Part shown: positions 10,556 to 22,140 of the stretch, piece by piece
Position numbering within the stretch: the first letter of the stretch is position 1
Layout of the letters: each line of letters opens with the position of its first letter
DNA from: Neoceratodus forsteri
Lineage: Eukaryota > Chordata > Ceratodontiformes > Ceratodontidae
Direction of reading: 5' to 3'
NCBI GenBank assembly: GCA_016271365.2
Contig: CM057456.1
Span: 665,349,501 to 665,413,500, forward strand
DNA: 64,000 bases
Made by a program: the position numbers and the translations under genes
Notes under the pieces: model-generated
What the model was told of the DNA's origin: nothing
Seen by the model: the letters and a program-made list of their open reading frames with translations, nothing else
Databases searched by the model: none

Positions 10556-12803
10556 TTTTTGGTCAGTTTTCACAGTGGAGGGAGAAGGGGAGGGACCACA
10601 AAAAGTAATGTGGGCACTGTAGAGAGGTAAATAGATACCAGTCCCTTTTCAGAGAAGAGGGTTCTAGAGGGACTCACTAATCTGAAAGTAGACAAAGCAA
10701 TTTGACCAGATAGGGTACACCCTAGGGTGTTGAAAGAACTTAGGGAGATACACATCTGACGGTCCTTTTTAACAGCTCACTAGACACAGGTGTGGTTCCA
10801 GAGCAATGTGGGAGGACAGATATAGTCCCTCCCCATTAAAGTGGTAGCAGGGAGGAAGCTGGAAATTATAGTTTAGTAAGTCTGACCTCAGTGGTAGAAA
10901 AGTTAATGGAATAACTGTTGAAGGAGAGGATATTGGAATATCTTGAATCAAATGGGTTAAATGACAAGAGACAGCATGGGTTTATGGGAGGGAGGTCAGG
11001 TCAAATTCATAGGTTCATAGATTCATAGGTAATTTCAAGCTAGTTAGACTTGTGTCCATAGAGCTTGCCTTTATTTTATGTATTGAACATTAATCTATCA
11101 TGTCTTTTATTTACCAAGAAGATACTTGTCTAACCTAGATTTAAAAATATCCATATTAGTACTGGCTACCACTTCTGCTGGTAAAGAGTTCCAGCCAGGA
11201 ACCACTCTTTGGCTAAACCAATGCTTTCTCAAAAGAGTATGCCATTTTTGAATTGTTAATTGAAACTGATGTCCCCTGGGTTTATATTTTGATTTTTTTG
11301 GGGGTCAACCCTAGGTCGGCTAATAGAGCATCATCTTGTAAACACTTAAATAACACAAAATAATCTCCCCTAGTTCTTCTATGCTGCAGAGTAAACAAGT
11401 TTAGCTTCTTTAACCTTTCAGAGTGTGACATATCTCCTAACCCTTTGATGGATCTAGTAGCACTTCTCTGAATATGCTCCAAGCTATGAACATCCCCTTT
11501 TTTATATGAGCCCATACCTGAGCACAATACTCCAAGTTGGGTCTCACCAGGGCACTATAGAAGGGCATAATCACTTGCCTATCTCTACTGGAATCTGATG
11601 GATTTGTTTGACTGGGTGACTGAGGAATTAGATAAGAGTGGTGCAGTAGATGTGTCATACCTAGATTTCAATAAGGCATTCAACACTGTTTAACATAGGA
11701 AACTACAAAACAAACTGGGGAGTTTAGGTGTGGGTTCAGTGGTGGGAAGCTGGGTAAGAAATGGGTTGAGGATAGGAAACAGAGGGTGATGGTAAATGGA
11801 GTTGCCTCTGAGAAGGGAATGGTAACCAGCAGGGTGCCTTAGGAATGTGTAGTGGGAGCAGTCCTCTTTAATATACTTATAAATGACATTGCAGAGGAGC
11901 TGGAGGGGAAGGTCTACTGTCTGCAGATAATACCAAAATATGCAATAGGGTAGACACTCCGGGAGGGTGGAAAAGATGAACAGAGACTTTAGAAAACTTG
12001 TGGAGTGGTTGAGGCTGATGCAAAAAAGTGCAAAATAATGCACTTGGGGTACAAACACCCAGGGTCAGAATACAAATGGGGGGAGTGTTACTGATAACAA
12101 CCAAGCAGTGGAGAGAGACCTATGTGTAATCATCTTGAATGACCTAAAAGAAGCCAGGTAGTGTGACAATGCAATTGGAAAGGCTAGTGGGATGTTGGGT
12201 TAAGAGAGAGAGAGGGATCACCAGCAAAAGGAGGGAGGTGGTGTTGCCTCTGTATAGGTCACTGGTGAGATCTCATCTGGAACACTGTGTACAGTCCTGG
12301 AGACCACATCTACAAAAGAACTTAGAGTGTGGGTGGTCCTGAGAAGGGCAACTAAAACGGTACAGGGCTCACAGAAGACCTATGAGGAGAGACTGAGGGA
12401 ACTAAATGTGTACACCCTGGGGGGGGGGTTATGATAAAGACCTACAAATACTTAAATGGAGTAAATAAGGTACTGGAGAGGAATATTTTTCAGAAAAAAA
12501 ATGTGCTGAAGAACAAGGGGACATGGTATGAAGCTGGAGGGGTAAATTCAAGAGAGATGTGAGAAAGATGTGAGGGGGCATTACTTCACAGAGAGGGTGG
12601 TGGAGGCCTGGAATAAATGACCAGAGGAAGTGGTGGGGGCAGAGATGGTGGAGAGATTCACTAGCATGGGATAGACATACAATTTTGGCAAGTGGGGTGA
12701 AGGAGAGGTCACACAACATAGGTAATGAGTAAGAGGGGGAAGGGCCAGACTCGATGGGCCAAAGGGTCCTTTTCTGCTGCCAGATTCCTGTGATTCTATA
12801 ATT
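10556..12803 (+). mobile_element. CR1-type LINE (CR1-a) inserted in L2-a
   Basis: Translated pieces follow the CR1 reverse transcriptase order seen in the better copy at 43.8-45.1 kb: the pre-RT region (10640-10750), the first RT blocks (10860-11000), the YLDF-type block near 11660, and the C-terminal region to about 12380. The 3' end near 12780-12800 (GATTCCTGTGATTCTAT) is a decayed CR1 terminal repeat. Many stops and indels are present. It is itself split by a minus-strand CR1 at 11004-11590. The target was L2-a. Confidence 0.8.
11004..11590 (-). mobile_element. CR1-type LINE 3' fragment (CR1-b) nested in CR1-a
   Basis: The minus strand encodes a CR1 C-terminus over two frames: [12 protein letters not shown] (11658-11437 frame), then [16 protein letters not shown] and RRTRGDYFVLFKCL (11527-11282). 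The 3' end at 11005-11028 shows three imperfect copies of the CR1 terminal octamer, reverse-complemented as TTCATAGG, TTCATAGA, TTCATAGG. On both sides CR1-a sequence resumes with almost no loss, so this is a clean, later, 5'-truncated insertion. Confidence 0.85.
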
Positions 12804-13041
12804 CACAGAGTGTGTGGTGTATTCCTGGAATAGCTTACTAACTGAGGTAGTTGCAGGGAAAACAGTGGAAGACCTAAAGAAAGCTTGTAATAGGCATAAA
12901 AGATTCTTAGGGGAATGGAATGAGGAAAGGGAGAAAGAGCCAGAGAGTAAATAGTTTCTGCAGTGATACTGTACATAGGGACAAATGGGTAGACTGGATG
13001 GGCAAAGTGGTCCTTATCTGCAAACAAATTACTTGTTTCTA
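12804..13041 (+). mobile_element. CR1 3' terminal fragment (CR1-c)
   Basis: This piece repeats the last part of a CR1 (GTGTATTCCTGGAATAGCTT through GACTGGATGGGC and a decayed terminal octamer near 13035). It lies directly after the end of CR1-a, so either two independent 3' fragments share one site or a duplication occurred. It ends where L2-a coding sequence resumes. Confidence 0.7.
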
Positions 13042-16000
13042 AATTCATTTGGATCTGGTTCTTCAGGTTGTTTGACTTGTCCTTCCTCTATGCTGACCTG
13101 GTGGCTACAGACTGGTCACTCATCTCTTCAGCCAGCATCATAAATACTGTCTTCTATTATTTTAGTGCCCAATTTATGTCAGCCTGCAATCTCCATGACC
13201 GCCTTAGAAAAAGAACAGGGTCTGAGGTGGATCTCAGCTCAGTTGCTTGTCTGCCTCCATGTGTATGACCTTGCCTGATTGATCCACAGGTCCTCTGGCT
13301 CTCCAGCTGACCCAGTCAAGTACCAGACACTTCATAATGCCTGTACCAAAGCTACCAGACTTGCCAAGTCTGAACACTTCTCATCCACACTCCAGAATAA
13401 CCGTAATCACCTCTGTAAGTTCTGTAAGTATAGTCACACCCTCTTATCCCTCAACCCAGTCCCTTCCCCCTGTCCTCAGGGTGTGTGACATACTGTACCT
13501 AGTTCTGATCCAACTTCTGTTGCCTCAGCTTTCACCTCCTGTGCCCTCTCCCTTCTTCCCCTTACCTGCCCACTCCTTCCACCCTAAACTACCCCCTCTC
13601 CTTCTCTCCCACCACTCCTGTTGCTTCCCTTAAGGCACTCTTGGCTTTAAACTCCCACGAGGGTGTGAACCCTGAGGGTCTTTACCCTAAACTCCTGCCT
13701 TTCTCTGCCCATGCCATTGCTTTACCTATTACCTTCCCTCTCAACCTCTCCTTCTCCATATCCTCCATCCCTGTTACTTGGAAACAGGCCACAGCCATTC
13801 CTCTTCTCAAAGGGGATGATGCAACCACTCCTAGCAACCACAACCATAGTTCCCTGATCCCCACTCTGGCTAAGACCCAAGAACAGCTTGTGCTATCTCA
13901 GCTCTCCCCTTTCCTTATTTCATCCTCCTTCCTTACCCTTTTCCATTCTGGCTTCAAGAAGTTCCATTCCACCTCCCTCCTCCAGTTTATTGATTCCATT
14001 CTGTCTGCATGGATCAGGGAATGGTCACCTCTAACATTCTTGTTGACTTGGTCAAAGTCTTTGACACTGATGCCCAACCCCATCTCCTCGGCAAGCTCAA
14101 GGCAGTGGATTTCACTGACTCCATAGTCAGTTGGTTCTGCTCCTGCCTTGAGGGCATATCTCAAGCTGTCTAAATCACAGAATCCATATCCCCTACTCCC
14201 TATAAGCTCAGACATCCCCCAAGCCTCTGCCTTTAGACCAATACTCTTCTCCAGCTTCCTGAATGCTCTGTGAGCAAATACCCAAAGGACAGAAATGCAA
14301 ATCTGTATCCAAAATGGGTGCACAAACAAAAGGGCCACAACTGACAAAGCAGTACCTCCAAGTAGTGCACTCCAGTGGGAAGTTAACAACTTCTTTGGGC
14401 TGTATAGCATTTCTTCAGGTTGGAAAAAACACTTGTCTCCAGTCCACTGAGAAAGGGTCAGTTGGACCCGAAGCACTGGGGAATATGTGTGGTCATTGAC
14501 TGTTCTGTTTTTTGGCTTTGTGGTTCTTTATTTTTTCAATAAAAGGTTATTGATTCCACATTAGCTTGGGCTGGAGACAAGTGTCTTTTTCAACCTGAGT
14601 GAATGCTATACAGCCCGTAGAAGCTGTTAACTTCCCACTGGAGTGCACTACTTGGAGGTACTGGGTCCTGAATGTTCTCCCCACTGCCTGCCCCTCTGCA
14701 TCCATAAACATGTATGCTGATGACACATTACTCTTTGCCTCTTGCTCCTCTTCCTCTGACCTCACAATCAGGCTCTAACAGGATTTTACTAACATCCAGT
14801 ACCAGTTCCGGGTAAATCGATTATCACTTTCCAAGAAAATAATGTCTATCACATTTGGCATTAGGCAGAGGCTCACCAGGTCAACCCTCCTCATATGCCC
14901 TTGAAGGTGCAGCAATTGAGGATATCCCTTTATTCAAGTACCTTGGGGTCAGGCTGGACTGGCTCCTCCATTTCTCTGCACGTGTGGATGCCATCCACAA
15001 GAAGCTGCACCTGACTTGGTGCACTTAACAGGAATACAGGGTATATCCTGCTTCCTGTATGTTGAGAAATCATCTCAAAGATGTTGCTCTCCATCTGTGA
15101 TTATGGTGACAGAGTATACAGTGCTGCTCCCAAATCCACCCTGACCAAACTTGATCCCATCTCTCACTCCTTTTGCCATTTTGCTCTGGATTATCCCCCA
15201 CCCCCCACCACCCATCACTGCTCCCTGTACTCTTCTCTCTGCTTCCCCTCCCTTGAGGCCAGATGCCTTGCCCATCGTGCTTCTGACCTCTTTAAATACT
15301 GGCTTGGCTTCCTCCCCTTCTACCATGCTTTCCTCCTTTCTTCCCCACTACCACTTCTTACCTCTGTGCAACTTTGTCAGTTGCTTTCTTGCACTACCCT
15401 CAAGGAAAACTATTGCTGGTCAAGCTGCCTTCTCTTTCCGCTTCCCAAACTATAGGGTTCTCTCCCCCTTACCATCAATTTGGCCTCTTCCCACCACTCA
15501 CTCACATCTCTCCTCCATGACTTCTCTACTCACCCCTGCAGTTGTCCCTGGCATTGGTCCCTGGGCTGCTACCTACCACCCTCATATCTCTGACCCTCTT
15601 CACCTTGCACCAACAATAGTGCAGTGTTCACTTCCTCCCTCTTCAATTGACAAAAAGATCCAAAGTTGCTCTGCATTCTCCTGGTGCAAAAATGAGAAGT
15701 CACCAGTTGCTTTTAAATTAAACTTCATTTATTGCAAAGATTTCCATACAGCATCCCTCTCCATGTGGAATCGAAGTGTCCACTCACTAAATACACTCTC
15801 CAGTGCCTTGACCAGAGGTGTGGTCTTCCTAAGGGCGCCCCTGACAGCATGCTAGTCTCATGAATGTAACTGTTTGTCTATGCTAATTCCTCTGCCCCCC
15901 TCCACGGGGACTTCCCTTTGATAGGATGGGTCAGGACACTGTTTGACTAGTTTTTGGATAGGGATTGCAGCCTCCTGGGCTCCCCATACTCCACCCCTTT

Positions 16001-16282
16001 CCCCCTAGAAGGAATTGCAAAGTTGGCCCAATTATGTACATCCGGTAAATGCTTGCATGATTGTTATATTCTTGTACTCGTCACCAGCACAGATTACTTT
16101 TGTCATATTATATACTTCCTTTCTCCATTTTTTTTAATTCTGCTCTTTCCTATGCTCATGTATTTGCTGAAATCCTTGAAATATGCAATTCAATGTATAT
16201 CATGCTGATTTCTTATAAATCTGCTCTGTGGTTCCACTCTAAGTTAAAACCTGAAATAAACAAACAGTTTAAAAAATAAATA
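13042..16282 (+). mobile_element. L2-a continued: RT domain and 3' UTR, decayed
   Basis: The endonuclease-RT linker resumes near 13060 (LFDLSFLYADLVATDWS). The RT follows: QEQLVLSQLSPFLISSS and FHSGFKK near 13880-13970, INMYADDTLLFA at about 14704-14739 with the YADD box intact, then the thumb near 14920-15010 and C-terminal remnants to about 15640. Several frameshifts and stops break it. The 3' UTR ends in an A-rich tail with AATAAA-like motifs at 16253-16282. A 396-bp foldback element interrupts the RT at 14270-14665. Confidence 0.8.
14257..14678. mobile_element. Foldback element with 94-bp arms in L2-a, 13-bp TSD
   Basis: The body (14270-14665) carries inverted arms at 14350-14443 and 14570-14663. 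They begin CAGTACCTCCAAGTAGTGC and end as its complement. The flanks 14257-14269 and 14666-14678 are a 13-bp target-site duplication with one mismatch, and L2 coding continues across it. The spacer holds a GGGTC/GACCC hairpin set in CTGAGAA...CCGAAG, reminiscent of a hammerhead ribozyme core but with key bases altered. AATAAA occurs near 14540. It could be two inverted Penelope-like or SINE-like fragments. Confidence 0.7.
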
Positions 16283-16520
16283 TTTAGTTATCTTCTAATC
16301 TCATCTGGTGTACCCTGTAGTGTCTTGTCACCAAAGAAGCTGAACCAAGCATCTGCCATGAGGAAGTCATGCAGTTCTCTTTTTTTATATTATGTATGTA
16401 AGCAGTACTTGCTTCCCACTTCACTGACAAGATAACTACGAAGAAGCTGGTAAAAACGCAAAAAGAAAAGAAAACCATAAATCCTTATCTAAAGGTAAGA
16501 CCTGATCTGATTTCTTTGGC
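16283..16520. other. Short unassigned spacer
   Basis: AT-rich sequence between the L2-a tail and repeat X copy A. I see no coding, structural or repeat signal in it. Confidence 0.4.
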
Positions 16521-19318
16521 ACTGTTCTATGGCAAGCCGTTAGGGACATAATTCATAATCTCTGGCTGTATAGTAAAACACATGCACTATATGGTGAAAT
16601 ACATACATCATATAGTGAATAGTATACATTATATAGCGAAATACTTACACAATGTAGTGAACCACATACTGTACAGTATCTACTGAAATATATACAGTGT
16701 ATAGTGAAATACATATACTGTATACTGAAATACATATATAATATAGTGAAACATATACACTATATAGTGAAATGCTTACATTGTATAGTGAAATACATAC
16801 ACTATCTACTGAAATCCACATACACTATATACTGAAACAAATGTACTATGTACAGAAACATATACACTACCTATTGAGATACATACACTACAGACTGAAA
16901 CATCCACATAAACTATCTACTGAAACAAAACCTATAGATTGTAACACATACACTATATATTAAGAAAAATCTGCAAACACTATATACTGAAACAAATACA
17001 CTATATATTGAAATACATACACTATCTATTGAAATGCATACACTACACACTGAAGAAAGCACATACACTATATACTGAAACAAATACACTTTATATTGAA
17101 ATACATACACTATCTATTGAAATAAATACACTATGCACTGAAAAATCTGCATACACTATATACCAAAACAAATATACTATATATTGAAATACATACAATC
17201 TCTATTGAAATGCATACACCACACACTGAAAAAAAGCACATATATTATATATTGAAACAAATACACTATATATTGAAATACATACACTATCTGTTGAAAT
17301 AAATACACTATGCACTGAAAATCTGCATACACTATACTGAAACAAATACACTACATGGTGAAACACATACACTATGTATTGAAACACATACACTGTAGAC
17401 TGAAAATTCACATACACTATATACTGAAACAAACTATATACTGAAATGGACTATGTTCTGAAACTACCCACCCCCTGCCCCTCCCATTGAATGGCCTGCA
17501 GCTGAACTAATCTCTTGCCTGTTGCATTTAGTTAGCTGCTGGCTTGAGGAGAGGACTCTAAAACTGCAGAGCATGAGGTAAACAAAACAGGGCTATCTCT
17601 TATTCTACTTCTTTATGGAGTTTTACATCTTGTTTTGCTTGCACATCTTTAATCAAATTTCAGAACGTTGTGATGTGACAAGAAATGTTAGAACTAATTT
17701 AAAATGCTCTAGTTTATCCTTATAAATAAGTGCTGCCTTCATTTACTGTTAGACACTTTTGTATAGGAAGCTAATACTTAGGATATTCCTAACATATCAC
17801 TCTTATACCATATAAACACAGGGAACTGCATGCTTTTTTCTAAGTTAAAGTTGTGATTAGATTTATGTGTACTTAATTACTGTGTTGGTCAAGCAACTTA
17901 TCTGAGCTGAATGGGAAGTGTACTGCAGGAACTGTGAAAGTATAAGTCAAATGCTTTCGTAGTTTGTACTCTACTGAGTTAGTTTTGATTTAGTTTTTGT
18001 TTTTATTTGAATGTTGTTTTTAATAAAGGTTCTTGGTTAAGAAAGATATATATATATTCCTCCAATCACTCGGGCCCAATTCTCGTCATGAGCTCAGCTG
18101 GCATATGCATAATTTTCACTTTCTGTTCTGAATAACTTCACTGTGATGCCTCACTGGTGGCTATCACAGCTCCTAACCTCCCCATTACATATCTGCAGAG
18201 CATTGCAAGGTGAACAGAGCTTTGCCAGGCACTTGGTCACCACTAATAAACCTGCCCTGGTATAGCCTCATAGTGCATAATTACGCTGTTTATATGGTAT
18301 GACTGTGTTACTGAGTCTGAGATTCCCAAACTATGTTTTATTTCTTTTTCAAAAGAGATGTTTATCTTCTAGGTCACACACTGACCCCCTTGCACACTGG
18401 CCTGTCCATCCACATCACCCAAAATCACCAGGACTTACCTGCTCTGAGATCTCCCATGGCCTTCCCCCATCCCCCCACCGTGGTGGAGCCAGGAGAGAGA
18501 GGGCCATTCACAAGGAGCCAATTATTCAGACAGAAGCAGAGCTTGGTTAGTAGTGCAAAGCCTGTGGCAGGTTGGTGGATTATTTTGCCATTGGAGGTTT
18601 TCTGCCTTTGACTTATCCCCTGGGCTGTCAAGCATGCAATGATGCCAATACAATTAAAGGCAAGTACTGCTTTGTGGCTGCCTGAGCCCTGCCAGCATTC
18701 CTCACCTAGGTGGCTATTAAAGAGCGGGGTGGTCAGACTCCCCCTCCCTGAGGGGAGAGCAGTCCCAGAGATGCTCAGTCATCTCTACTGTAAGCTAACC
18801 CCTGTTTGACCCAGGTCCTCCCCTGAAACTGGGCCACTGGCATGGGAGGCAGTACAGTTACCACCAAGCCTAAACTAAACCACTAAACCAGACTATTTTT
18901 ATAAGTAAATAAAAACAACACTCAGATGAAAAAAGAAATTGTATTTTAGCTACAGTCATTATAAATAAGAAACATCACAATGTTTTGAAATTGAATAAAG
19001 GTTTTCCAAGGAAAATAACATAAAATAATACATAAAGATATAGAATAAGATAGTCCATTTTTGTTTACTTTCTGCATCTTAAGAGGCATCGGCAGGGAAT
19101 TTTTAGTCAATTAGGGCCCTATTTTCAGAAGGTTAGTGGAATGTTAAACATCTAAGCACTGTGCATTGTGGGAGAACAGCATGGTTGAACAGGTACCATA
19201 TATTTTAGCAGCCCCAGATTCTAATCTGATCATGTGCATGTGCATATGTACTACTAAAACCTTGCAAATGAGGGATCCCCTCCTACATATAGAGCACAGT
19301 GCTATATAAAAGGTTTTG
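16521..19318 (+). repeat. Repeat X, copy A (2.8 kb)
   Basis: Nearly the whole stretch is found again, reverse-complemented, at 35430-38300. In order it holds a unique start (GGCAAGCCGTTAGGGACATA), a 22-bp-type minisatellite to about 17455, an AT-rich middle with AATAAA near 18021, a segment with a tRNA-like stem around 18790-18885 (minus strand), and a far end beginning at 19318 with a TATA-like motif on the minus strand. No ORF is convincing. It may be a long LTR or a non-autonomous element. At 18946-18952 it preserves the empty site of the ribozyme insertion in copy B. Confidence 0.75.
16556..17455 (+). repeat. AT-rich minisatellite, about 22-bp units
   Basis: Units vary around ACTATATACTGAAATACATAC. 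Roughly 40 diverged copies occur in head-to-tail order. Apparent ORFs rich in Tyr, Ser and Ile are by-products of the repeat. The same array, reverse-complemented, lies in repeat X copy B, so it is an internal part of X. Confidence 0.9.
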
Positions 19319-19379
19319 AAAGTGCTTAACAACTGAAATTGCAATACTGTTTACTGCTTCCAAAGATCCTGCCCTCATT

Positions 19380-19871
19380 TGATCTGCCATGTGCCCTGAG
19401 TGGCGCTTCCAAATCTGAAAAGGCGGCGCAACCTCGGCCACCGCTGCTGATGGGACCCTACAGCTCCTGCTGCCCTCCTGGAACTCGCCCCCCGATCAAC
19501 TCCCCAGATCTGCCGTGCACCCTGAGCGGCGCTTCCAAATGTGAAAAGGCGCTGCCTCCTTGGCCACCACTGCCGACGGGACCCTACAGCTCCTGCCACC
19601 CTCCTGGAACTCGCCCCCGGTTCAACTCCCCAGATCTGCCGTGCACCCTGAACAGTGCTTCCAAATCTGAAAAGGCAGCACCTCCTTGGCCGCCGCTGCT
19701 GACGGGACCCTACAGCTCCTGCCACCCTCCTGGAACTTGCCCCTGGATCAACTCCCCAGATCTGCTGCAGCCCCAGTGGCACTGGGGTCCAAACAGGCGG
19801 CACTGCCGCCGCTGCTGATGGGACCCCACGGTTCCTTGCCGCCTCCTGGATTCACACCGGATCTAACTCCC
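19380..19871 (+). repeat. 5' UTR tandem monomers of L2-b, about 125 bp each
   Basis: Four head-to-tail GC-rich units start at about 19380, 19505, 19630 and 19755. Each starts near GATCTGC(C/T)G and ends near TCAACTCCCC. The fourth is the most diverged. The units are CpG-rich and lie upstream of the ORF, like the tandem promoter monomers of mouse L1, but that function is inferred. A further unit occurs at 20596-20716. Confidence 0.8.
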
Positions 19872-20044
19872 CAGGTATTCACCGCTGCTTCAAGTGCACA
19901 CCGGTGGTGCTATGATTGGCTGCAGCTCCTTTTGTTACAGGCATCTGATTGGTCGTCTGGCTAGCACGGCTCACCCGATTGGTGCGCCTTTTCGCATTAG
20001 GGTTTCCAGCTCAGCCTGCTCATATTCTTCTGCTGTGATTTTTT
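19872..20044 (+). promoter_or_regulatory. CCAAT-box cluster in L2-b 5' UTR
   Basis: Three ATTGG motifs (CCAAT on the minus strand) at 19915-19919, 19948-19952 and 19978-19982 are spaced about 30 bp apart, just downstream of the monomer array. The same block is repeated at 20717-20887, with ATTGG at 20758-20762 and 20791-20795 and a mutated third copy. This arrangement suggests an internal RNA polymerase II promoter. No transcript evidence is available. Confidence 0.5.
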
Positions 20045-20595
20045 CTAACTTTTAACTCATATTTGCCTGTGTTTTTTGTCTAAGCACTTTGTTAGTTTAC
20101 TAGCTGATGACTGGCTGTATTTTGTTGAGCCTAATCGATTGTGATAACTCTATAGCTGGTTTTGTGCTTAACTGTTTTACTGCCTAGTTTAGCTACCATT
20201 GCCTTAGCACAGTGACCCTCAGCCTGCCTGTCTTCCCTCTCATCTATCAATCCCTCCTATTCTCTCTCTGCCTGTGGCTTTTTTCTTTTTTTCTGTACTT
20301 TTCCTCCACCTACACCTCTGCTATTACCTCTTCCCTTCTCCTGCTTGCATCCACTCACCTGCTCGCTCTTGACCCCACCCCTGCTGCTTAAATCTTTCTA
20401 ATCTAAAATAATTCTCTCTACCCTCACTCCCTTTGTCTCGCTGCTGCCCAGACACTGCCTACCACATTAGCATTTCTTTTGTCTCTAGCCTTTACCTCCA
20501 CCCCCCCACGGTCAGTCTGCCGCCAGTCTTCAGCCCCATCCGATTAATTGTTTTGTGCTTCACAAACCTATATCTTACTCAACTTTCTTCCTTCC

Positions 20596-20887
20596 CCAGA
20601 TCTGCCGTGCACCCGAGCTGTGCCTAGTCTGAAAAGGTGGCGCCTCGTCGCGGCTGCTGACGGGACCCTACAGCTCCTGCCGCCCTCCTGGAACTCGCCC
20701 CCAGATTAACTCCCCAGGTATTCACCGCTGCTTCAAGTGCACACTGGCAGTGCAATGATTGGCTGCAGCTCCTTTTGTTACGGGCATCTGATTGGTCAGC
20801 TGGCTAGCTCGTCTCACCCGATTAGTGCGCCTTTTCGCATTCGGGTTTCCAGTTTAGCCTGCTCATATTCTTCTGCTGTGATTTTTC
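20596..20887 (+). repeat. Duplicated monomer plus CCAAT block of L2-b
   Basis: This 292-bp block repeats 19755-20044 (one monomer and the CCAAT cluster). After the block the two copies diverge: the first continues CTAACTTTTAAC, the second CTCCCCCCCCAGGCC, which looks like a polypyrimidine tract with a splice-acceptor AG. The duplication may mark a second, nested L2 5' end or an alternative 5' UTR. Confidence 0.75.
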
Positions 20888-21057
20888 TCCCCCCCCAGGC
20901 CTCCTTTAAATACACATATGCTCCGTCTTCCTCCTACTGTCCCTACTCTCATTGGCTCTACCAGAACCCTGCTGCTCCACTGACCTACTGAGCCAGTACA
21001 GCTTTTCTTCTGACTCAGCCTCGTCCTCCGTGACCAATACTCCACAATTTAACCAAG

Positions 21058-22140
21058 ATGCTGCCCTACACTTTAAGTCTCGTCCTGCTGGTGTTCACAG
21101 CACTTGTTCTCCCCCCTCTGCCACCTAATCCCACATCCCCTCCTCTGAAATTAGATGATATCCTTCCCCCTATCTACAATCAGGGTAACTCCCCCTCTTC
21201 CTTTACCATATCCTGGTGTCACTCACCCACTCACCCCTGCGCCTCTCTCATCCAGCTGCCTATGTACATTACTCTTATATGGCTGCTTAGCTCCTGGCCA
21301 CCCTTTGCTAATACCCAAAGCCCTAGCTCCCGACTGCTATGCAACCACTCCTGGTTCAGGAGCACAAAGCTGCATTATATTATTATTGCCCTTTTACTCT
21401 TATCAGCTGGTGACATAAACCCCAACCCTGGCCCAGCTCAACCTCCTCCTGTGGCCAGCACTGAGCCACGTCTCTCAGCTCTTCCAAATGGCCTTAAAAT
21501 ACTACATATCAATATACGTAGTCTCCTCCCTAAAGTGGACCTGCTACAGCCACTAGCGGCTACGCTCAACCCTGATAGAATAATAATTTCCGAATCCTGG
21601 CTAAATAAAAAAATCAGCAGCTCATCTCTTACTCTCCCTGGCTTCACAATATCGAGACAGGACCAGCTTGGGAGAGGAGGTGGGGTAGCCATCTATGTCT
21701 CCTCTTCCATCCAATTCACTTCCGTCTTTTCTAGTACTCTATCAAAAGCTTACGAGGCTCTGCTGTTGCAAATCTCTCTCCCCTTCTCCAAACCTATCTT
21801 TGTAGCAGGCGTCTACTGCCATCCTGGCTCACAACCCAATATTGCTACTGAACTCATAACCACCTTAGTTAGCCACTCTTCTGTGGCTAATTATATATTA
21901 TAGGAGATTTCAACATAAATTGACTACCATACCCAGCAAAGTGCTAAATGCATACATACACTCAACCTAACCCAAATTATCCAAGATCTGACTAGGCTAA
22001 ATCCCAAGACAGGAAACCATTCCCTCATTGACTGGGCCCTTACCACTCACACCCATAGGGTCATTAATTCTGGTACTCTAGCAGATGCCTTCAGTGACCA
22101 TTGCATGACTTTCCTGGTACGCAAAATTCACAAAGTCAAA
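21058..22140 (+). pseudogene. L2-b leader, 2A-like motif and AP endonuclease
   Basis: From ATG 21058 the frame is open for 281 residues. Residues 1-23 are hydrophobic (MLPYTLSLVLLVFTALVLPP), like a signal or membrane segment. A second hydrophobic run ends in GDINPNPGP at residues 118-126. The endonuclease follows: LKILHINIRSLLPK, SESWL with the catalytic Glu, GRGGGVAIYV and AGVYCHPGS. A frameshift near 21900 moves the GDFN motif to another frame, and the SDH motif is seen near 22090. The 2A-like motif would separate the leader from the endonuclease-RT during translation. Confidence 0.85.
21409..21435 (+). other. 2A-like translational recoding motif
   Basis: The codons read GDINPNPGP, matching the 2A signature D-[VI]-x-x-N-P-G-P. 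They are preceded by a Leu-rich run (ALLLLSA), also typical. In known 2A sequences the ribosome skips the final Gly-Pro bond and releases a separate upstream peptide, here 125 residues. 2A-like motifs at this place have been reported in L2/CR1-group LINEs. Confidence 0.8.

Noticed and set aside
16772..17432. Tyr/Ser/Ile-rich open frames on both strands (also 37.4-38.3 kb)
   Set aside because: They are translations of the AT-rich minisatellite of repeat X.
19339..19818. 159- and 142-residue opposing open frames
   Set aside because: Both are by-products of the GC-rich 125-bp tandem monomers; the predicted proteins are simple repeats.
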